64,000 nt of DNA from Amblyornis subalaris (GCA_018881555.1 JACAXG010000125.1:472680-536679); one strand, 5' to 3'. Positions 9,938 through 20,044 are shown, numbered from the stretch's first letter. The notes: generated by a model not told the origin, from the letters alone. Made by a program: numbers and translations.

Positions 9938-10030
9938 TTCTCTGCTCTGTTTATGGCCCTATGGTAATTCACTGACCGCGGGGTTGCACAGTGAATTCTA
10001 CCAGTGCCATACACAGAACAGGAGTAGCGA
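9938..10030 (-). ncRNA. MIR183: pre-miR-183
   Basis: The complement of 9990-10011 is mature miR-183-5p, with the seed AUGGCAC. The complement of 9951-9972 is the 3p arm, which has a dinucleotide change in the middle relative to the human strand as I recall it. The basal stem (cacagaacaggag at about 10012-10024 pairing with tctgctctgt at 9941-9950) is also conserved. It is the first hairpin of the cluster in transcription order. Confidence 0.98.
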
Positions 10031-10370
10031 GCTCGCACCTGCCTTCTCTTCCCCCCGCGATTCCCACCCGAATCCTCCACCGGCGGGAGCCCGACGCCCC
10101 CCGGGCCGGCCCCCAGGCGCGGAACGGCGACGGGAAAAAAAAACGGGGATCGATTCCCATCGATCGGCAAAACGCTCCGGGAACGGCCGAGCGAAGGGGG
10201 ACGCTCGCCCCGATGCCGCCTCTGCGGGGAGGGCGGGGAAGATCCGGTCCCCAGCTCGGCTGGGCATTTTTGGGATGGGGCCGAGGCGATGCCGGGGTCG
10301 GCGCTGGAAGCCATTTCCCAGCCGCTGCCTTTGCGGGGTTATCCCGGAATCCCAACCCCAGCTCTGAAAT
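10031..10370. other. GC-rich sequence just 5' of the microRNA cluster
   Basis: Unique CpG-containing sequence between the miR-183 hairpin and the minisatellite. No gene is seen. In the minus-strand sense it is immediately upstream of miR-183 and so probably lies within the primary transcript. Confidence 0.5.
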
Positions 10371-10374
10371 CCCC

Positions 10375-11190
10375 CGGGATGGCTGCAAAGCCCCTCAAAA
10401 CGGTCCCAGATCCCCAAAATGTTGCGACCTCCCCCACATGGCCACAAGCCCCCCAGAACGGTCCCAGATCCCCAAAATGTTGCGACCTCCCCCACATGGC
10501 CACAAGCCCCCCAGAACGGTCCCAGATCCCAAAATGTTGCAAAGCCTCTGGATGTTTCCACACCCCTCCAGATAATTCCAACCGATCCAGATGGCTGCAA
10601 CCCCTCTAAAATATTTCAAAACCCCAAAGGGTTGCAACCCCCCTGAATGACTGAACCCCCCTCCCCCCAAAATTTGCAACCCTTCTGGATGGTTGCAAAC
10701 CCCCAGAAGGTTACAAACCCCCTGGATGGTTGCAGACCCTCCAAAAGGTTGTAACCTTCCCTTGTAAAGCATCCAGATGACTGGAATCCCCCCCCAAAAA
10801 ACCTACTGCAACTCCCCCTAAAGGTCACAAACCCCCTGAATAGCTGAATCCCCCCAAAAATTTGAAAATACTCTTGATGGCTTCAGGCCCCCCAAATCTT
10901 CACCCCCCCCCAAAAGGACGCAGACCCTCTGGATGGCTGCAAACCCCCAAATAACTGCAAGCCCCCCAAAATGTTGCAAACCCCTCCAGATGTCTGCAAC
11001 CCCCCCCAAACCTTGCAAACCCTTCTCATTGCTGAAGACCCTCCAAAAGCATGAACCCACCCAAGAGGACGCAGATCCCCTCAAAGGGTGGAGACCCCCT
11101 GGATGGCTGCAGACCCCCCAAAATCTTGCAACGCCCTCGGATGGTGGCACAGCCCCCCCCGGACGGCTGCGGACCCCTCGGATGGCCACG
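10375..11190. repeat. C-rich minisatellite with a gatggctgcaaaccccc core
   Basis: At 10395-10535 two and a half nearly identical units of about 57-58 bases repeat (aacggtcccagatccccaaa, atgttgcgacc, ccacatggccacaagcc). The array then decays into shorter degenerate units of about 27-36 bases sharing ggatggctgcaaacccccc and ccaaaatgttgcaa. Open frames here are composed of N-P-P/K-P or G-G-V repeats and follow the repeat period. Confidence 0.9.
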
Positions 11191-12350
11191 GCACCGTCCC
11201 CAGCGGCCGCGGCNGCGGAGGAGGAGGAGGAAGGCACAAAGTCTCCTTTGTGTCGGCAGAGCCGAGGCCCCATCGAGCCGAGCGGGCCTGGGATGAGCTN
11301 GGGGTGCCCCGGATCCGGTGCTGGGAGCTGACGCCCCTCGAGGACGCAGCCCCCGACCCCTCAAACCCCGTCCGGCCTCGAATGTGGGGACGAAGCCGAC
11401 CGGCGGCGCTCGCTGGGCTCGGCCGTCCCTGTGGTGTGGGGAGCGCCACGCGTGGAGGGGTCAACGCCAGCGGCGACAGACATGTCCCCAGCCTGCACCC
11501 ACCTTCGGGGCTCCCAAAACCCTGGNGAAGCCCCGAGGCTCCACAGCGCTCAGCCGAGCAGCCCCAAAGGAAGAGAAGCCCCCCACGCCCACGGCGCCAT
11601 CCTCACCTGGGGGACACCGCCCCGGCGCCGCGGCCGCCCGGGGACACCGGAGCCGGGGGGGACGCGGGCGAGGCCGAGCCCGTGGCCATCCTTGGCGTGA
11701 CTTTGAAGGCGACGGCTTCGCCCTAATCCGCGCCGGCGTGGGCCCGCGTGGGCCCGGCACCGCGCCAGGCGGGACCGGCCGTCCCCGCCCGCCGCCCGCG
11801 CCCCAACGCCCCGGCCCCGGGGAGTCACGGCCTCGGGGCGCCCCCTTTGTCCCCGTCCCCCCGCCCCGGCCCGAGGCCACTGCGGCAGCCCCGGGGCCGG
11901 GGCTGAGCCAGCCCCTCTGCGGAGCCGCCGCACCCCGGCTCGTGACGTTGGGAGCTGCCGCATTGCGGATGTTGCCCCCCCCGGGGCCCCCCCGGCCCCG
12001 CTCCCGGCAGCCCCTCCAAGGGCTCCGGAGGGTTCTGCCGCAAGGCCCGAGACCTTCGGCGTGGGGACGTGGGGGTCCCCCGGCCCCCGAGCCACGTTTT
12101 GGGGGCCAACGGGGCGAAACGGCCGTCGCCAAGCCCAAAAGGCCGCCGGAGTCGCCTGCGGATGCTCGTGGCACCGGCAGCACCAAGATGGTGCTCGGCC
12201 GCTGCCTCTGCCACGGAAAGGGACGGGGACGTGGTGGCTCCTGGCCGTGGCCACTGCCGGNGTCTTCCCTGCCGTGGGGGGCTCTGGGGGTGGGCACCCA
12301 TCCGCCCTCAACACCCTGACTCGTGTGGCCGCAGGTCCCCAGTCCATGGG
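11190..12350. other. CpG-rich block, distal part
   Basis: Dense CpG and many long but unconvincing open frames on both strands. A gtgacgttgg half-CRE is seen near 11941. No recognisable protein domain appears in any frame. It is probably part of the CpG island complex upstream (minus sense) of the miR-183 cluster. Confidence 0.45.
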
Positions 12351-12950
12351 AATCGCCAGGTGGGGATGGGGATGGGGATGGGAATGGGATGGGGATAGAN
12401 ATGAGGATGGGGACAAGGACAAGAAGGGAAAGAGAAGGGGATGGGGACAGAGGCAGGGGTGGGAATGGAGACTGAGATTGAGATGGGGATGAGGATATGG
12501 ACAAGGAGGAAGAGGAGAATGAGAGAGGTGGAGGAGAAGGAGAAGGAGAAGGAGAAGGAGAAGGAGAAGGAGAAGGAGAAGGAGAAGGAGAAGGAGAAGG
12601 AGAAGGAGAAGGAGAAGGAGAAGGAGNAGGAGAAGGAGAAGGAGAAGGAGAAGGAGAAGGAGAAGGAGAAGGAGAAGGAGAAGGAGAAGGAGAAGGAGAA
12701 GGAGAAGGAGAAGGAGAAGGAGAAGGACAGGGGTAGGGGTGGGGATGGAGATGGGTATGGGGACAGAGATGGGGACAGCAACAGACATGGTGACAGATAA
12801 AGATGGGGATGGAAACAGGAAGAGGGATGACAACAGAGATAGAGACAGAAGTTCGGTCAGGGACAGAGACGAGGATGAGAATGGGGCTTGGGATGGGGAC
12901 AGGGATGAAGGCAGAGACGAGGACAGGGACAGGGACAGTGACGGAGCTGC
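12350..12950. repeat. purine-only tract with (GGAGAA)n core
   Basis: Nearly uninterrupted purines on the plus strand. A pure hexanucleotide GGAGAA array at about 12526-12726 is flanked by ggggat and gacaga-type purine repeats. The mirror-symmetrical polypurine/polypyrimidine character favours triplex (H-DNA) formation. Plus-strand frames give alternating E-K or E-G, and minus-strand frames give P-S or poly-L; none is a gene. Confidence 0.95.
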
Positions 12951-13762
12951 CGCGTGCAGCCGGGAGCCCCGTCTCGGGGTTAAACCGGGCAGATTTGCGC
13001 CGCAGTGCCGGAGACACCGGCCACGGCCCCCCCGCCGGTGCCCGGGGGACCCCCTCACCCCACAGCAGCTCCCAGACCGGGGAAGGACCCCACCCTGTTC
13101 CCGCCGACTGCGGTTTCGGTGTCCCCAAGCAGGGCTGGGGACACGCCGGACCCCCCGGGGGTCCGTCCACCCTCCGCAGCACCGGGTGGGGCGGGGGGGC
13201 CAGGGGGGTGCTTACCCCGGGGGCTGGGGGGCTTGGACAGCCCCCCAAGGCAGCACCCCCCGGTATCGGGGTCCCCCCAGCCGGGCTTTCGTTACCGGCA
13301 CTATCTGGTGACACCGGAGCTGCCATCGGGGCTGCAAAGCGGCCACACCTCGCACCCGAGGGGCGGGAGGGGCACCCCTGAACCCCCAAATAACCCCCCC
13401 AAGGCCGGGGGGCGGCTGCGGCCGCGGGCGGTGGGGCTGGACCGCGATTTCGTTGTCACTCGCATCGTCCCGGCGGGACGCGACCGCTGCGACAGCCGCC
13501 CGACGGCAGAGGTCTGGGGGACCCCGCGAAGGATGGGGCGCGCTGGGAGGCGGGGGTGAAGCGGGGGGGGCTCAGCCCGAAGGGGTCCGGGGGACCCCCA
13601 CGTCGAGGAGAAGCGGGGAGAGGGGGGAACACACCGCCCCGGGGTCGGGTCCTGCGGGGAGTGGACGCAGGGGGAAGGGAATGACCTAAAGGGGGGGGGT
13701 CCCTGAGCCCCGGGGGGGTCCCAACCGGACCCGACCCCCCCCCCCGGGGCCGAGGCGGCCGC

Positions 13763-13774
13763 ACTTACCTCTGC
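13763..13774 (-). other. consensus splice donor on the minus strand
   Basis: The complement of 13763-13774 reads GCAGAG|GTAAGT, a near-perfect 5' splice site. It lies about 620 bases downstream of the TATA-predicted start. A second donor, CCAAG|GTGAGC, lies at 14061-14070. Either could close the first exon of a host RNA for the microRNA cluster. Confidence 0.35.
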
Positions 13775-14321
13775 TCCGGGCGCTGCCTCGGCTCCGGGCG
13801 GCCAAACCGGGACCCGACGGGGGGGGTCACCGTGGGGCTGGGGGGGGACGGACGAAAACGGGACACCCCCCCCGCCACCCCGCATCCCCCCGGGGGGGTC
13901 CCCGCCGCCGCCCGCCGCCCCGGCGCTCGCCCAAGTGGCGGGGAGCGGCGGCGGCGGCGGCCTTAGCCCGGCCGGGGGGACCCCCCCTGCGGCTCCCAAT
14001 TGGCCCAGGTGCCCCGGAAGGTGGAGCCGGGCCCGGGGCGGGGAGGGGGGGGGGGACGGGCTCACCTTGGGCCGCCCCCCCTCCCACGTACCCCACCCCC
14101 GGGGCAGCCCCGCCGGGGCCACCGGCGCGCTCCGTCCCCCCCGTTACCCCTCCGGCCAGCCCGGGGGGTGATGGCGGGACCCCCGCGAGGGCTGAGGACG
14201 GAGCTGGGAGCTCCTGAACAGGCGGGCAGGACCCCCCCGCTTCATCCCTCCCTTCCCTCCGTGGGGTGGGAGGCGGTGCCCGCCCATCCCCGCGGCCTCG
14301 GGGCGGGCGGCTCCGTCCCGN

Positions 14322-14360
<39 letters not shown>

Positions 14361-14361
14361 G
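14322..14361. repeat. (GGC)n trinucleotide repeat
   Basis: About thirteen ggc triplets, with an n at the 5' end, inside the CpG island. The repeat sits about 55 bases downstream of the minus-strand TATA motif, so it would fall near the start of the proposed exon. Confidence 0.9.
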
Positions 14362-14416
14362 CAGGGCCCGGGGAAGGCTGAGCCCCAACCGGCGGTTCCT
14401 TCCCCTTGGGGGGGCA

Positions 14417-14424
14417 TTTTTATA
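14417..14424 (-). promoter_or_regulatory. candidate TATA box for a minus-strand transcript
   Basis: The complement reads ggcTATAAAAAtgcccc inside a CpG island, a clean TATAAAAA in an otherwise GC-only context. A start about 30 bases downstream would fall near 14388. Two consensus splice donors follow in the same orientation. Assignment to the miR-183/96/182 primary transcript is inference from position and strand. Confidence 0.4.
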
Positions 14425-14977
14425 GCCGGTGCCGTCCCGCCCCGGGGCCGCCGTCGGGGCCGCTCACCGGCTGTCGGACACCGGACCCGCGCACCTGAGC
14501 CGCCCCNCCGCCGCCGATCCGGTTTCCCGCTCCCGAAACTCCCCCCACATCCCCCCTCGGGGCCCGGGGAGGGGGGGGGGTGGAAGGAAACCGATCCCGA
14601 GCCCCCCCCGCACCCCCTGGCACCGCAACTCGAGAGGCGCAGCTGCCGCCGCCCGCCCCGAGGGGCCGGGGATGGGCGGTGGGGACGGAGGGGGGGGCGC
14701 GACCCCCGGGTGTGGGTGCGGGGGGGGCACGGCTCGTGTGATGGATACGGGGAGGGGGAGGGCATCGCTTCCCGGTTGTCCCGGAGTGATGGAGGGGGTC
14801 CCCTCCTTGTCCCAGCCCTGCGGCCGCGGGGATGGCCCGCACCGGTGCACCCCCCCCCCATCCCGGTAAAATTACATCCCACCCCCCCAAAATTCCATTT
14901 CTCCCCGTAGATTAAATCCCCCCCCCCGCCCCGAAACCGCACACAAACCGCCCCAACGCAGCCGCACAGGTGCAAAC

Positions 14978-15036
14978 CATATATAAAAATATAAATACAT
15001 ATAAAATATAAATATATATAAAATACAAATATATAT
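14978..15036. repeat. AT-rich low-complexity tract
   Basis: A run of atataaaatataaata-type sequence abutting the CpG island. It contains many overlapping TATA-like strings that cannot be told apart from simple sequence. Confidence 0.85.
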
Positions 15037-15203
15037 GGGGGTCACTGCAGCCCCCCCGCCCCGAGAGTGCGTGTGCAGCGCTGGGCTCCAGCGCCGCAAA
15101 CCAGCCCGACCAGTTTGGGGCCAGGCTGCCCGCTGGGACCGGGATCGGGTTGCCGCAGGCTGCCGGGATGGAGGGTGGGAGAAGCCGGTCGAGGCTTCCC
15201 GGA

Positions 15204-15336
15204 TTTTTTTTTTTGGGGTGGGGGTTAAACCCCCTGGGCCGTGGAACACGGAGGGGGATCGGGGGGGGGGNTTTTTTTTGGGGTGGGGGTTAAACCCCCT
15301 GGGCCGTGGAACACGGAGGGGGATCGGGGGGGGGGA
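15204..15336. repeat. tandem duplication of a 66-base unit
   Basis: Two head-to-tail copies (15204-15270 and 15272-15336, separated by an n). Each runs from a T-run through ggggtgggggttaaaccccc and gggccgtggaacacgg to a G-run. The copies are essentially identical. Each carries the stem gggggtt-a-aaccccc. Confidence 0.95.
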
Positions 15337-15439
15337 GCAGCCCCCCAGGAGAGATGGGGGGAGTGGGGAGGGAGGGACAAGGGCAGGAGGAGGGAGTGGT
15401 GTGGGGACGAGGGTGATGGATCTTCGGGATTGGGATGCG

Positions 15440-16465
15440 CTTGGGATGCTGCTCTGTGGTACCCCAGGGTGGTGCTGGAGAGGAGGGTCCTGGGTGGTCC
15501 CACCGGGATGATTCCCAAACCCAGGGAGTCCCAGGGTGATCCCAAAGCATGGAGGCACCTCCGATGGTCCCCAACACCTGGGATTGTCCCCGAGAGCCAG
15601 GGGTGGTCCCCAAGCCCCCAGGANGGTTGCCAAGCAGGGAAGCACCTGGGATGGTCCCTGTGTCCCATCGGATTCTTCCCAGGATGCCAGGATGGTCCTC
15701 AAGTAGGGAGGCACCCGAGATGGTCCCCATATCCCAGGACAGTCCCTGAGGTGGTCCCCAAGACCCTGGGATGGTCCCTGAGACCCTGGGATGGTTCCCG
15801 AGCACCGAGGCAGCCCAGATGGTTCCCAAGAGCCTTGGGATGGTCCTGGGATTTANGGAGGGTCCTCAAACANAGAGACACTTTGGATGTTCCCCCANNT
15901 GCAAGGATTGTCCATAAAAGCCCAGGATGGTCCCTGAGATTCTGGGATAGTCCCTAAATGGGGAGGCACCTGACATGGTCCATATTCCCAGAGACAATCC
16001 CTGAGATCCTGAACTGGTACCAAAGCAGGGGGAATCTTGGATGGTTCCTGTGCCCAGGGATGATCGCTCAGACTCCAGGATTGTTCCCAAGCAGTGAGGC
16101 ANCTTGGATGGTCCCCAGGGGCAAGGATGGTCCTGAGACCCCAAGACAGTTCCTGAAGCTCCAAGGTAGTCCCCAAGAAGAGAAGCACCCCAGGTAGCCC
16201 CCAGAAGCCAGGATGATCCCTCCCCAAGATCCTTGGATGGTCTCCAAGCAAAAAGGAGCTCGGAATCATCCCTAAGAGCCTAGGATGGTCCCTGACAGTC
16301 CAGGATGGCCCCAAGCAGGGAGGTACCTTGGATGGGACCCAAACCCTTGGGATGGTCCCCAAAACCTTGGGATGGTCCCCAAGCAAGGAGGCACCTGGGG
16401 CGGTGCCCGTGCCAAGGGATGATCCCAAAGCCGAGAGGCACCTCGATGGTGCCAACCCAAGCATG
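15440..16465. repeat. minisatellite with a gggatggtcccc core
   Basis: Degenerate units of about 20-35 bases repeat over 1 kb: ggatggtccccaagnnccnnggaggcacct and variants with tccctgagaccctg. Frames give W-S-P or L-G-T repeats; all follow the unit. The array ends in unique sequence near 16465. Confidence 0.9.
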
Positions 16466-17890
16466 GAATGGGGTCGCAGGCTCATCCCTCTCTCCAGCAC
16501 CATCGATATTTCGGCTCCGCGAAGGTGCGGCCGAAATTCCACAGAGGCCTCATCCCGGGTAAACCGAGCGGAGCAAATGGCCCTGTTTAAAAATTTACAC
16601 GATCTTCTTTTGTTCCTCCGCCGAATATTTGATGCGGATGGACCTGGAAGAGCCTCTGGAAAGGTGGAGGGGGTCGGGNAGAGCCGCCCCGGCGGCGCTC
16701 GGGGTGGGGGCTCTGCTGGGGCCGGGTTTCTTTCCTCGGCTCCTGGCCGGGCTCAGATGGGGCTGGAAGGATAATGGAATATTGATGCGGAGGGATGAGG
16801 GAGCGCAGCCGAGGTGCATTAGCCAGGGAACCCTCCCCGGCACGTTTGATGGCACTGGTGGCAAAATCCTTCCCCCTCCAGGAGATCCTGGCTGAAAAAT
16901 GGGGTTGGAGCTCGTGCAGGGATGAGTGTCCCATCCCGGTGGGATGGACTTGGCTTTGGGGGGGTTTGTTCTGGGGTGGGTGCAGGGTGAAGCTGTTGGA
17001 NTCGGCATCACCACGCTCAGGCGGGGAGAGGAAAACTGAGGGTGAAGAGAGGAGTTTGGGAAAAAGAGCTAAAAACTGGGAAAGAGCAAAGCAGGGAGGA
17101 AGAACCTCAGGCTGCAAATGCTCAGAGTCACCCATTANGGGGAAACCAGAGATGTTTGTCACCAAACGTGCACTGAGCTTGGAGAGTTCCCTGCAGGACC
17201 GCTCCTGGTCTCCTGGAATGTGACAGGGGCGCNGGGATCCAGCTGGGAATGTCCATTTTGGCTCCAGCCCCATCGTGCTCACGCTCCAGCCAGGAATGCA
17301 CGTGTTCCCCACACCTTGGCTCGCTCTGTTGGACACATCCAGCGCCATCCTGAGCCAGCATTTGGGGTCTGGATGAAGGAAGATGGAACCAGACCCTTCT
17401 CCAAACCCATCTCTGCCCCTCCTGCCCTTCCCAAGGGGCACAGACAGTTCGGGGGGGTCCCGGTCCCGCTGCGGGGGGTCGGACACAGCCGTGTCCCTCG
17501 GGAATGTCATGCATTAGTAATGGCCACCGATCCGCCGGCGCTGACGGCATTTCTTCCAGCCGGGAGGAACAATTCGGGCTGTAACTGGAGCTGGCACGGG
17601 GCAGGCAGAGAGGCTCAGGTGTCCCCCAGGGGCCTCGGGGTCACCACGAGTCGCCCGTCCCGTCTCGGTGCCCACTTGGGGTTCGGGGTGCATCCGGATG
17701 GATGTGCAGCACCCGCCAGCCAGATCCTCTGGATCTCCATGGGGGATGGGGAGTGGTTCCCAAGGTGGAAGGTCCTGGCATCTGGCACAGGGACAAAGCC
17801 AGGAGGGGTGGGAATGCCCTACTCCCACCAGGAGCAGCCCCAGGAGCGGAGCCCTGAGCACTTGCCAGGGCTGGGTTGTCCCCCTCTGTC
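16466..17890. other. unique island between two minisatellites
   Basis: Non-repetitive sequence with no recognised gene. Two AT-richer cores stand out: about 16500-16645 (tgtttaaaaatttacacg, cttcttttgttcctcc, gaatatttgatgcgg) and about 17490-17600 (tgtcatgcattagtaatgg, ggaacaattcgg). Both look like regulatory elements and not exons. Confidence 0.45.
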
Positions 17891-17899
17891 ACAGGGGCT

Positions 17900-18690
17900 G
17901 TGGGGCCGTGGGGATGGCCCCAAGCAGGGGGTGGCACCCAGAGACCCTTCAGGGTGGCACCAACCAAAGCCTGATGGTGATGACACCCAGAGACCCTTGG
18001 GGATGGCACCCAGATCTTCATGGGGACGGCACCCAGAGACCCTTGGGGATGGCACCCAGATCCCCACAGGGATGGCATCAAACAGAGCCTGATGGGAACA
18101 GCAGCCAGAGCCCATTGGAAATGGCACCCAAAACCCCTCAGGGATGGCATCCAAAACACCACAGGGATAACACCCAGACCCCAGCAAGGATGGCACCCAG
18201 ACCCCATAGGGATGTTACCCAAAACCCCTTGGGGATGGCACCCGGATCTTCAGAGGGAAGGTGCTCAGAACTCCATGGGGATGTCACCCAAAGCCCTGTG
18301 GAGATGGCATCCAGAGATCCGTGGGGATGGCACCCAAAACACCATGGGCTGGCACCCAGAACCCCGTGGGAGTGGCACCTAAAATACCTTNGGGATGGCA
18401 CCCAGAGCCCAACGGAAATAGCACCAAAGCCCCTGTGGGAATGGCATCCAAAACCCCTCGGGAACGGCATCCAAAGCACCATGGGAAGGGCACCCAGAGG
18501 CCAATGGGAATGGCACCCGAAGTCCTGCGGGAATGGCACCCAAAGTCCCTTTGGGACGGCACCCAAAGCCCTACAGAGGTAAAAGCCAGAGTCCCATGGG
18601 ATTGTCACCCAAAGCCCCGTAGTGATGGCTCCCAGAGCCCTGGGAGATGTCACCCACATCCCGGGAAGCCCAAGGCTCAGGGCTTTGCCN
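17900..18690. repeat. minisatellite with a gggatggcacccaaa core
   Basis: Units of about 24 bases (ggggatggcacccagagaccctt, ggaatggcacccaaagtccc and similar) repeat for nearly 800 bases, roughly thirty degenerate copies. Frames translate to G-W-H-P or A-I-P-M repeats. Confidence 0.93.
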
Positions 18691-18711
18691 TTCGATGCCA
18701 TCNGNACAGAC

Positions 18712-18776
18712 CNGGCAGGGTGACACCTCTGGGTGCCCCCAGGGCAGGGTGACACCTCTGGGTGCTCCTGGGAGTA
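18712..18776. repeat. short direct repeat, two copies
   Basis: ggcagggtgacacctctgggtgc occurs twice within about 60 bases just past the 24-base minisatellite. Confidence 0.85.
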
Positions 18777-20044
18777 GGAACGGCACCCGCTGCCAGCCCT
18801 GGGTCCCTGTCCCCCAGGTGCCCCCAGCAATGACCCCGCAAACAAGAGCCACCTCCCGGGGCCCCGTGGGAGGACAGCTGGACAGCGAGTGGCACTTGGG
18901 GACAGTGGGGACAGAGCAGCGACGGGGGCACTGCCAGGGGACAGGGAGGGCACCTAGCCCCATGCCCAGCCCTGCCCCGTACTGGGCAGACTGGGAGGCC
19001 ACTGGTGTGGCACGGGGGCCACCTGCTGGGCAGAGGGGACAGTGCCACCCCCGCCTGACNCCAAGAGCCCCCCATGAAAGGGAGGGACACAGCGAGGGGA
19101 GTGTAGGACTGTCCCCCCCTTCCCGGCTCCTTCCTTAGGGAAAGGGGCAGAGCCCGGAGCGCTGGTGGCCCCAGGAGGTGGCCCTGGGGACAGTGTCCCA
19201 CCCCCTGCACCCAGCGGCACCCGAGGGTGCTCAGGGCTGCGGGGCTGGGCGCTGGCAGCAGGTGGCACTGGCATGACACGGACCCGCCACCGTGTCCCCG
19301 GGCTGGCGACAAACGGCCCCGAGCTGGAGCAAGGGAAGAGTCCGGGAGGAGGANGATGGAGAGGAAGGTCTTGCTCAGCTCCAGCAAATTTGGGGCGGCA
19401 GCTGCAGGGAGTTAAACCAGGATGGGAGAGGATAAGCCACGTGCCAGCCGTTGTCACCTCCCTTGTCCCATCCACAGCCCCAAAACACTCCCTCGTGGGT
19501 CCTTGAACTGCTCCCACTCCTGCTCACGTTCCCAGCACACGTTATCCCCATCCTTATCCAACACCGAGCCAAAATCATGGTGATTANCCAGAAAGCAGCC
19601 ACCTCTGCCATAATCACCATCCCTTCATTACACGGCTCCCACGACGGCTGCGGAATCCTGGGCAGCCTCACCTGGGACGATTTTTCGTGCTGGAAGGAGA
19701 CCTTGACTGGGATCCACAGGTGGAGGGATGGATGCCCTGTGATCCCTCATTTCCAGCCCCCAAATCCTAAAAATCAGCTTTGGTGCTGTGGCTGCGGTCA
19801 TGGAAGGACATCACCCAGCCGCTGGCAAAGAGCTGGAGAAGGAATTAAGGTTGGAAAAGACTTCCAAGATCATCAAGTGAGGGCAGTGGGTGCACAACTA
19901 CCTCCAGCAGGTCATTCCCAGGTGGAAAAATGCCCCGTGNTGGCTTTGGGAGATGATCCACACGGACCAGAGGTGGTCCCTGGTGGGATGCAGAGCCGAT
20001 GCCGCAGGGTCCAGGGTCCTCCCTGCAAGACCAAACACCAGCCA
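18777..20044. other. intergenic sequence 3' of UBE2H
   Basis: No gene is recognised. It contains a 10-base inverted repeat around TAATC cores (19577-19586 and 19611-19620) and a small CR1 relic at about 19841-19925. GC content falls toward the UBE2H end. Confidence 0.55.
19841..19925 (-). mobile_element. old CR1 fragment, antisense
   Basis: aaggttggaaaagacttccaagatcatcaagt matches the inverted 3' end of an older CR1 subfamily (ttggaaaagacc, aagatcatcaagtcc). The rest is too diverged to follow with confidence. Confidence 0.6.

Larger units (their letters stand above)
12951..14870. other. CpG island, candidate microRNA host promoter region
   Basis: Very high CpG density with G- and C-runs, a GGC triplet repeat (about 14322-14361) and a CCAAT-containing palindrome (cccaattggccc near 13998). 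On the minus strand there is a TATAAAAA at 14417-14424 and consensus donors at 14066/14065 (CAAG|GTGAGC) and 13769/13768 (CAGAG|GTAAGT). It is the only strong promoter-like region between the UBE2H 3' end and the microRNA hairpins. No protein-coding exon is recognised. Confidence 0.5.

Noticed and set aside
11461..13389. A 642-residue minus-strand open frame
   Set aside because: It runs through the GGAGAA/CTTCTC tract as a P-S repeat and through CpG-rich sequence. The overlapping 502-residue frame becomes poly-L. Long frames in all phases show compositional lack of stops, and no domain is recognisable.
13827..14975. A 382-residue minus-strand proline/glycine-rich frame
   Set aside because: High-GC frame across the CpG island. 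It ignores the donors and is interrupted in character by the GGC repeat; no conserved motif.
10375..18690. Possible CRISPR-like arrays
   Set aside because: The repeats are degenerate, contiguous minisatellites without unique spacers, in an animal genome.
17668..18953. Frames of about 270-300 residues with G-W-H-P or A-I-P repeats
   Set aside because: They follow the 24-base minisatellite unit and have no sequence similarity to a repeat-protein family that I know.
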